From Gnetum montanum (taxonomy: Eukaryota; Streptophyta; Gnetopsida; Gnetales; Gnetaceae): a stretch of 64,000 bases of DNA. This document shows, one piece after another, positions 57,426 to 64,000 of this stretch. The position numbers and the translations under genes were made by a program. The stretch spans positions 248,414 to 312,413 of the forward strand of contig MNCI01028339.1 in NCBI GenBank assembly GCA_015680685.1, given 5' to 3'. The notes under the pieces are model-generated. The model was not told the DNA's origin and did not search any database. It saw nothing but the letters and a program-made list of their open reading frames with translations. Positions within the stretch are counted from its first letter, which is position 1. Each line of letters opens with the position of its first letter.

Positions 57426-59665
57426 CCTTTGTCATTATTAATAATGCATAGAATTTTTTGTCTCTCCATAGTAATAGGTTCATCTTTTATGTTTTGTGTT
57501 GGAGTGGTGATGGTTATTGGCTTTTGCGTAGGATTAGAAAACATTATTTTTATGAGGGGAATTGCACTAGATTGTCCTTGTACTAGTTCTGATAAGTTAG
57601 TAGGCCTACTAGTTTTATTCACATGTGTGGGAACTATCCTAAATAAAGGATGTTTCTGAGACTTTTGTTGAGATCTACCAACATTATCATTCACTTGTTT
57701 ATTCATGCCACAAGTGACATTCTTCTATTGAGGTTGTAGTGCCAATCCTTCTTACATTATTGGTGGTGACATGTTGAAGGGAAGTATGAGAGTATTGAGG
57801 ATGTGATGGGTGATAAGAGGCATGAGGTGGTGATCCCGTAGGAGATGTTGCGAGTTGATGGCATTTAGGAGAGCAATAATAATGAGTTGATGTAGGGGAA
57901 GTAGAACCATTAGGAGAAACATATTGTTGAACATAATATCTGTAAGGGTCTAATTGGTGATAGGGGTATTGTTGGTTTGTTGATGGCATCCCTCATGACT
58001 ATGGGTTTTGCCATTGTGATTGATAGTAATCTTAAGATTGATAAGAAGTCCCACTAGGATAGTATTATTGGTTGTAGGACTGTAAGGTAATCTCCTAGGC
58101 ATTTGCTTTTTTATAAATTTGAGATTCAAAGTAAAAGCAACAGATTCTTGTAGATGTAACATAACTAGGCAATAGTCATTTGGATGTTTATATTGATAGA
58201 TGTTACGTCTATCCTCTATATATGAATTTGCAACCTTTTCTACTACAAATATTTTTCCTTTTTGTAGATAAGTGTCCTTGCCTGTTTACTTGTTCTTTTT
58301 CCTCCTCTTGTTTTGATCACTTAATCCTATTTGCTTTACCTTCTCCTCTATGATTTTCAAGTTGGTTGTAACTTTTTCATTTATCAACTCTCACATCTTA
58401 TCTATCCTTGCTTCAATCTCAATAATAGACTTTTGTATTGGCAAGGTTCTTAATGAAATCAACTTATTGAAAGCTACCTCTTTTTTATGATCATAAATAT
58501 GGACCTCCTTCTTGTGAAGAGTTGGGTCCTAGTTATATTCCTCTACATTCTTCCTTTTACATAGCTCTCCTTCTTCTTTTGCCACTTGTTTAATTAGCCT
58601 TTGTATCTGATGGGCTCTCAATTTTGATAATCTTCCTTGAGCATAGATCCTAAGGATCTTTGTCATTTTGTTATGAAGCCTAGCTATGATATGATGAAGT
58701 TGCTCTTTTTGAAAATATCCATGGCTTGGGCATCTATGCAGTAAAGAATAGTATCTTTCCAAGGCTTCATTTAGGGATTCATGGTTATCTTGATTCCACC
58801 CTTGGATTTTTTTTCTTATAATAGACACTCTTGAATAGGTTTGGTATTTTTCGTTAAAGAGCTCAAGCATTGTGGACCATCAGTGGATTAAATTTGGTTC
58901 CAATGATCTATACCAACTTTCAACTTCTTTTATTAGTGTCCTAAGAAAGAGCTTAAGATTTTGCCACTTACTTTTGATATTTTATAAAGTAAGGGCATCA
59001 TGGAAAGCTTGTAAATGATGTTGCAGATCATAATTATAGCCTCCCTCAAATTTATGAATGTTATTCATATCAAGCTATTTGATGCAGATTTTCCTTTGAT
59101 GCCTATGAGGTATTCAAACTACCTCCCTAACTTGTATCATGCTTCTAGTAGCCAACAAAGGTTCATCATCATTAGACATGTCATAGTGATAATCTCTATT
59201 TCTATTTTTTTGATTATGATGATATCGTCTATGCTTACTTTGATGTCTTTTATCTTGTCTTTAATCTCTATTGCTATCTTCATCTCGACCCCTTGGTATA
59301 TATCTATCTCTATACCTACATTCATCTTCATCAAAACTAGATGTTGAAGATGAAGAGGAAGATGGTGAACTGGGAAAATTGCCATGGCTACTATATCTTC
59401 CCCTATAATCTCTTGATTTATCTCTTTTAGGTTTGGAGGAGGTTCTAGGCCTTGAGGTCCTCATTGTTCTAGGATTGGTTCCATCCCCTTTAGAGTTATC
59501 TGAGATAGTTGAACATAGTTCTTGAATATAGTAAGGGTTAGAATGAGCATATGAGATCATTGCTTGAAGTGGCTCACTCCAATTCTCTTCAATATAGATC
59601 CTTTCATTTCTTTCATTAGTGTTCTCATCATGTGATGCATTATCGATCCTATGTGAAGAAGACAT
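57389..59665 (-). pseudogene. Gag of the pol-less Athila-like element
   Basis: It starts at 59665 (MSSSHRIDNASHDENTNE), followed by an Arg/Ser-rich region with a run of Ser (59400-59320). The capsid block at 58870-58529 is open: MLELFNEKYQTYSRVSI, IQGWNQDNHESLNEALERY, LHRCPSHGYFQKEQL and YAQGRLSKLRAHQIQRLI. The C-terminal Gln/Tyr/Pro-rich part (58160-57700) and a last stretch ending in CIINNDKGCNCG (57706-57389) complete it. The protease active-site segment expected before CxxxxDxGCNC is missing. A few frame changes remain, but this is the best-kept gag in the window. Confidence 0.75.
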
Positions 59666-59781
59666 GTTTTTAATTAATAGTGTGTATGTGACTGAAAATA
59701 TTAATATTTTCTAAAAGATAAATCGTTAATGCATTTACAATGATTGTTTGTAATATAACTAATCTAGATTGTGAGCCACAT

Positions 59782-59800
59782 CCCCTAGCAACAACACTAA
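59782..59800 (-). promoter_or_regulatory. Degenerate primer-binding site of the pol-less element
   Basis: The minus strand reads TTAGTGTTGTTGCTAGGGG straight after the LTR end CTCATCA. It differs at about five positions from TTGGCGCCATTGCTAGGG, mostly at former CpG or GC positions. Confidence 0.65.
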
Positions 59801-60788
59801 TGATGAGTGTCAGGTACCCCCTATGCCCAACTATATGAATCACAAGCATTCATGTGCAATCCAATCGAATTCTATGGATGGAACTAGTGTGATATCTAGA
59901 ATATTAAGCATTGATCATANCATGGATGGAACTAGTGTGATATCTAGAATATTAAGCATTGATCATAGGTCATTGTTTTCACATTTGGCCTAGCGGTAGC
60001 TTAATTACGTATGGTTTAGTCCAAAGTGAGGCATATGATTATTGATGTTGTGTGGTTAAGACTAAGTTATACGAAAGTATTGAAATTAATTATTTAATCT
60101 AATTAATAACAAGAAAATAAATTCTAAACTATCCTAAGGATGATAAGTGTTCATTCTTAGCTGGTCGTACATGTCTTGAACTCACATATCCACTATTGGG
60201 ATTACCAAGTGTTATGCTACTAGGTGAATTAAACAATAGCACAACTAGGATTACCAAGCGAATACATGTTTATGCTTACAAGTTGTATTCATTCCACCAA
60301 TTGATTAATATGCATGAAAATGTAAATATTAACTAAGTATATCAAAAATAAATTACATTAAAAGTAAAACTATTATATGTTAAAGTGCTGCAACGAACAT
60401 GAATCAATCTTGATCTTATTGCCATTCATGGAATGTATTCAAGTATAATGCCACTCAAATAAGACTTTGTATAATTGACTTAAATCCACACTGCAGGCAC
60501 TCACTAACTATTTGCTAAAATTATGAAATGAAACTGCAAGAGTTCAACTAGACTATTGATCAAATAGTGTCGAATATGCAACAAAAGCTTGCATATTTAT
60601 AGATTTTGGGTGACAAAGCATTGATGCATATGCACCAACACATGTAAGATGCATTAACAGGGATGCATTAACATGGCATCATCAACACATGCACTAACAC
60701 ATCTAAGATGCGTTGACAAGGATGTGTCAATGAGGCTATGTTGATAAGGATGCATTGATGAAGTTACCTAACATATGGTGTTTCATCA
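59801..60788 (-). repeat. 5' LTR of the pol-less element (988 bp)
   Basis: Plus-strand edges are TGATGAGTGTCAGG and GGTGTTTCATCA. A minus-strand TATAAATA lies at 60594-60601. Its extra length over the 3' LTR is largely explained by a 47-base duplication around the N at 59920. Confidence 0.88.
59873..59967. other. 47-base direct duplication around a single N (probable assembly join)
   Basis: About 47 bases ending in AAGCATTGATCATA occur at 59873-59919 and again at 59921-59967, separated by one N. This looks like two overlapping contig ends placed side by side without merging. Confidence 0.8.
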
Positions 60789-60793
60789 AACAT
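60789..60793. other. Target-site duplication AACAT, right
   Basis: This is the second copy of AACAT, after the LTR edge. Confidence 0.85.
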
Positions 60794-61149
60794 GTTATCA
60801 ATATAGAAAGAAGAATCTAAATGAAAAGTCCAGATATTTTTTAAAATGATTTAAGCTTTCATAAATTTGTAATTAGATGAGCGAAGTTAAACATGTTACA
60901 AATAAAATGTAGTAAGTAAGAATCTTATTGTATATCAAAAAGGGAAATCTTTAATACCATTATAAGTTCATTAGTAAATCTATGAATTTTATGGATTAAG
61001 TTTGGTGAAAATTTATGGAAAAATATAAAAAGAAATATGAAACTAAAATCGATAGTTTATTACCTTTGTGTAGATCCAAGGGATCTATCAAGCATTTGTA
61101 GAAAATACATTAGTAGTAATAAATTCTAAGTATTGTAGAATTTTTCAAT
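60794..61149. other. AT-rich spacer, no gene seen
   Basis: This is the flank of the pol-less insertion. Nothing is recognisable before the LINE tail. Confidence 0.3.
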
Positions 61150-62270
61150 ATTCATATTAGTGGAATAGCTTAGAAATTTGTCATTTTTTTCTAAAGGAAT
61201 GTGTGTTACAAATTCTAATAGTAAATGTTGCTTATTTTCTATTGCCCATAGGAAACACAAGTTGCATATTCTATCTTCATGTTATTCATTGTTTTGTATT
61301 TCAATTTCAACTCAGCAATGGTATAATCCCATTCTTGTTTTGCTAAGTAGTGCTCTCATGGATGTTACAATTGTTGCATGTAGCTATTTTGTTAATCATG
61401 TTGCCACCTCTAATATGTTGCTAGTAACATTGAATCTTTTTTTGTATTTATGTCTCATCTTACCATCTCTATTAAACTTTCTTTGTAATAAGTTCCAAGC
61501 TTGTTATGAATTTAGCATTTCATTAATATTAACAATACCCTTGTTCTTGTAGTTGCATTCATCTTTCATGGAATCACTATTGTTAAGATTTTTGGATGAT
61601 CTCTCTTGAGATCTTATTGCTATTTTTATTATTCAAGTAGAATGTTAAAAACTAATACAGTGTTTTAGCTTCTAATGATAGCACATTAGTTTCTAATAAA
61701 AGTATTGCATATAGGATTTCAGTTTTTCCTTGAATTCATCTAACAAAAACTAATTTTGAAGGCTTTTAGTTTTTTTTCTATGATTTTGATCAAGACTTGA
61801 ACCCCACACCACATATCCATGAAGCATTGTAGTTTCTATAATTGTTTGAAAAAGATATTTTTCAAATTGTTTAAGGCCAAATATTGTGATTGCCACATTT
61901 GTTCTTCATTGTATATAAAACCTTCCAACCATTTGCAACTTGCTATGATATACAATGTTTTCACTTATAATTTAGAGTGCCTTCTACTTCCAAATATTTT
62001 TATGTATTCACAATCTTAAGTTTTCTTTTATTTAGCTATAAAGTGTAATCTCTCTTATTAGTTTCATAGATTAGCACATGTGTTTTGTTAACATTCACTC
62101 TTATTTTTGTATATTAATAGAATTTTTCTAGTTGATAGAACACTTCTTTTAATCCTATTTTTGAATTTGCAAAGATTAAAAATTATCCTTGCTTGATTAA
62201 CTTTAATGAAACATTTCCTAAAATTTGTATTTTTATGGTGTCTTATTTATCAAGGTCTTTCTATCAGCAC
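61150..62270 (-). pseudogene. LINE ORF2 C-terminal remnant, minus strand
   Basis: Around 61274-61190 the minus strand reads RICNLCFLWAIENKQHLLLEF. This matches the Cys/His tail of LINE ORF2 (R-x-C-x-x-C...E-x-x-H-x-L), comparable with CRLCKQSIEDEHIFYF in the sense LINE at 42110. The rest of the stretch is too decayed to align by eye. Confidence 0.5.
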
Positions 62271-63000
62271 TATTCTTAAACATATAAGAAATGTTTCTTA
62301 ATTTCCTCTTTGTAGAAGTGAGGACTCATTTTCTCATGTTTTTTTACTATCTTGTTCATTAGCATACTTGAAAATGGACATCTAGAATTTATACCAACTT
62401 TCAAACAAGTATTAATAAAGTCATTTTTGGTAATTAGCTTGCTTTGTCTACTTTATTTCTTTGCATTTGGAATTTTCTTTGATCCCTTATCCTCTACTCT
62501 ATTTGAAAGCTTTAGTGTTCAGCTATTTCCTAATAGCAAGAACATAGCTATGACCTTTCTTCAAGTGTCAAATACTAGATTCTCAATTGTGTCATTTTTC
62601 ATCTACAACTTCAAGTGAAAAAATCTTCAAGTGAATGTTGAACAATTAATTTGGCTTCTACAGTATTGATTTCTTTTTGTTTTGGAGGCTTAGGGATGGG
62701 GAGCTTTCAACTTTTCTTGCTATTTATTCTTTATTTCTAATAGATGTATGATTTTTTCTTTAGAGAGAGTTTTCACCTTCTCTTTACAAGAAATTTTTTA
62801 GTAAGAAGTGAAAACCTATAAAGGTGCTTTTGAATAAGGTTGATTTTTTTCCTACTTCAAAGAGAAGGTTTTTAAGGATTGATTGTAAGGATAAAAACCT
62901 AAAAAGATATTTCCAAAACCATTGGGCTTTTTTAGACTCTATCTTCAAGGATTTGATGTACTTTGAATTTTTTAAAATATTATTATTCATTTTTGTGGAT
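62271..63000. repeat. LINE-associated repeat shared with 36671-37490
   Basis: This is the second copy of the 800-base shared segment, flanked here by LINE RT on its right and a LINE tail on its left. It is only moderately diverged from the first copy. Confidence 0.7.
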
Positions 63001-63137
63001 CCAACACCCTCCCACCCTAACTCCTCTAGCTCATTAATAAACATGGTAAGCAATGTCAGTGAAAGTAAACAATCTTGCTTTATTCCTATATTGTTGTAAA
63101 ATTGATAATATTGTGTAATTTCTATAACATCCTGCAT
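63001..63137 (-). pseudogene. LINE reverse-transcriptase fragment, minus strand
   Basis: The frame reads GIKQDCLLSLTLLTMFINELEEL. Compare GVKQGYPLSLTLFGIFIDELEEW of the sense LINE at 41150-41220: the same RT block, with the conserved Gly and Pro lost. The similarity ends abruptly after ELEE, where the shared repeat begins. Confidence 0.75.
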
Positions 63138-63408
63138 GTCCCTCCCAAGTGGATTTAAGACAAGATTAAATAAAAAGATATATATATGGAGAATTATAAT
63201 AGCTTACATAATGCATATGAAAGTGAAAATCATAGCAAAAGCAAATAGCTTCATATCAAATTGAAAAGCATAACAACGAAATATGCACATAACAACTAAC
63301 TATATGTATATGAATTATCCATATGACTAGTCTATGCTTAAAAAAATACAAATATAATGAAAAATATTTTAGGACATTATGCTATCAAAAAGTAAATATG
63401 TACAAAAT

Positions 63409-64000
63409 TGATGAGTCGCCATTTTAGTTAACTGCCTATTTCCTCATCTACAAATAAGAGGTAGATAGATCCAATAGGCAGTTTTTGAGTTTTTAGAGTT
63501 AGTTCTTACTTCCTTACCCAAACTCTTGCAGTTCTTCCTTCTTAGAGTTAGAATTATTTCCAAGTGTATGCCTGCAATGTGGTGATTGTAATTGTATAAC
63601 ATCCTTATTCGAGTGTGACGTACTTGGACACGCACATGATCGGCAATCAAGGTCGAGATTACTTCATCATTGCAACATTCACTTAGTTTAATTAATTATG
63701 TATTTAATTGTTATTTACTGCTTTCTTAGTTAATATCTTTTTACCCTAAACTCCTGTTAAACACGGAATGAGTACGACTTGATCACGAGCATTTAAGTGT
63801 GACTACTTGATAACCCAGTAGCGTACCTAGGATCTACACTTGGTAATCCCAGTGGTAGTTGTGCACAAGGTCCAAGATGTGTACGGATGATTGAGGAACA
63901 GATGCTCATCACACTTAGGCTAGCTTAGATTCTCTGTCACCTTCTTTCTCTTCGGTTAGTTAATATTCTTTTCCACTATCTTCAGGAGTAGCATTAGTAT
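63409..64000 (+). mobile_element. Start of another Athila-like LTR, cut by the window end
   Basis: It starts TGATGAGTCGCC and follows the 5' LTR at 25918 in the same orientation. Shared pieces include CTCATCT, AAGAGGT, GAGTTAGAATTATTTC, ACCCAGTAGCG and GGTAATCCCAGT. The U3 palindromes are absent, and the TATA region reads CTACAAATAAG. The rest of the element, if any, lies beyond 64000. The 270 bases before it (63138-63408) show no gene. Confidence 0.8.

Larger units (their letters stand above)
53851..60788 (-). mobile_element. Pol-less (non-autonomous) Athila-like LTR element
   Basis: Two LTRs (910 and 988 bp) with TGATGA/TCATCA ends, a 5-base duplication AACAT, a degenerate primer site and a polypurine tract define a complete insertion of 6.94 kb. 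Inside there is a recognisable gag and the small GCNC block that follows protease in relatives, but no RT, RNase H or integrase motif. In their place is a Ser/Lys/Asn-rich frame of about 200 codons. The long 3' untranslated region matches relatives. It would have needed pol supplied by another copy. The sister elements at 16.9 and 25.9 kb show the family that could have done so. Confidence 0.85.

Noticed and set aside
59015-59347. 110-codon Ile-rich plus-strand frame that looks membrane-like
   Set aside because: It is the reverse of the Asp/Arg/Ser-rich gag N-terminus on the minus strand.
61178-61552. 124-codon hydrophobic plus-strand frame resembling a membrane protein
   Set aside because: The minus strand carries the LINE Cys/His tail here; hydrophobicity follows from T-rich DNA.

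Overview
The window looks like gene-poor nuclear DNA from a plant with a very large genome; a gymnosperm is the best guess, as an inference from architecture and not from a species marker. It is AT-rich and holds one convincing host gene. Almost everything else is decayed, nested retrotransposon DNA: Ty3/gypsy elements of Athila-like and Tat-like type, plus LINEs of at least two kinds.

Layout. 1-16930: a Tat-like Ty3/gypsy block on the minus strand. A likely 5' LTR/leader lies at about 14.9-16.9 kb, gag at 14.87-12 kb and protease at 12-11.2 kb. Then come 6.3 kb of foreign or rearranged DNA (minisatellite-like repeats and a degenerate plus-strand, apparently spliced reading frame), followed by RT/RNase H/second RNase H/integrase at 4.87-1.48 kb. 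16940-25190: a decayed Athila-like element on the minus strand, whose gag is interrupted by a 1914-bp solo LTR with a perfect 5-bp target duplication (TCTGC). 25200-36660: a LINE ORF1 (DUF4283-type) remnant on the minus strand, split by a full-length plus-strand Athila-like element (25918-36239, target duplication CATGT). That element carries PBS, gag, protease, RT, RNase H, integrase and PPT, and an 895-base assembly gap in its 3' LTR. 37829-52056: a nine-exon plus-strand gene for a 268-residue HAD-superfamily hydrolase. Introns 2 (5.0 kb) and 4 (6.5 kb) are swollen by a sense LINE and an antisense L1-type LINE. 53851-60788: a minus-strand, pol-less Athila-like derivative (target duplication AACAT) with two LTRs, gag and a novel Ser/Lys/Asn-rich frame where pol should be. 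61150-63137: LINE fragments on the minus strand. 63409-64000: the start of another Athila-like LTR.

How it works together. Only the HAD gene looks functional; all nine exons join in frame with canonical GT/AG borders. The retroelements carry many stops, frameshifts and lost catalytic residues, so none looks autonomous. The Athila-like copies share LTR ends (TGATGA...TCATCA), primer site and polypurine tract, so the pol-less copy could once have been mobilised by relatives. I found no rRNA, CRISPR, bacterial operon or clear tRNA. The most unusual items are the pol-less element's replacement ORF, the spliced plus-strand frame inside the Tat-like block, the GCGATATCGC palindrome cluster in the Athila-like U3, and the hairpin-forming CTACGCTCTC minisatellite. 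Three single-N sites and one long N run mark assembly joins; two single-N joins sit beside artefact-like duplications.
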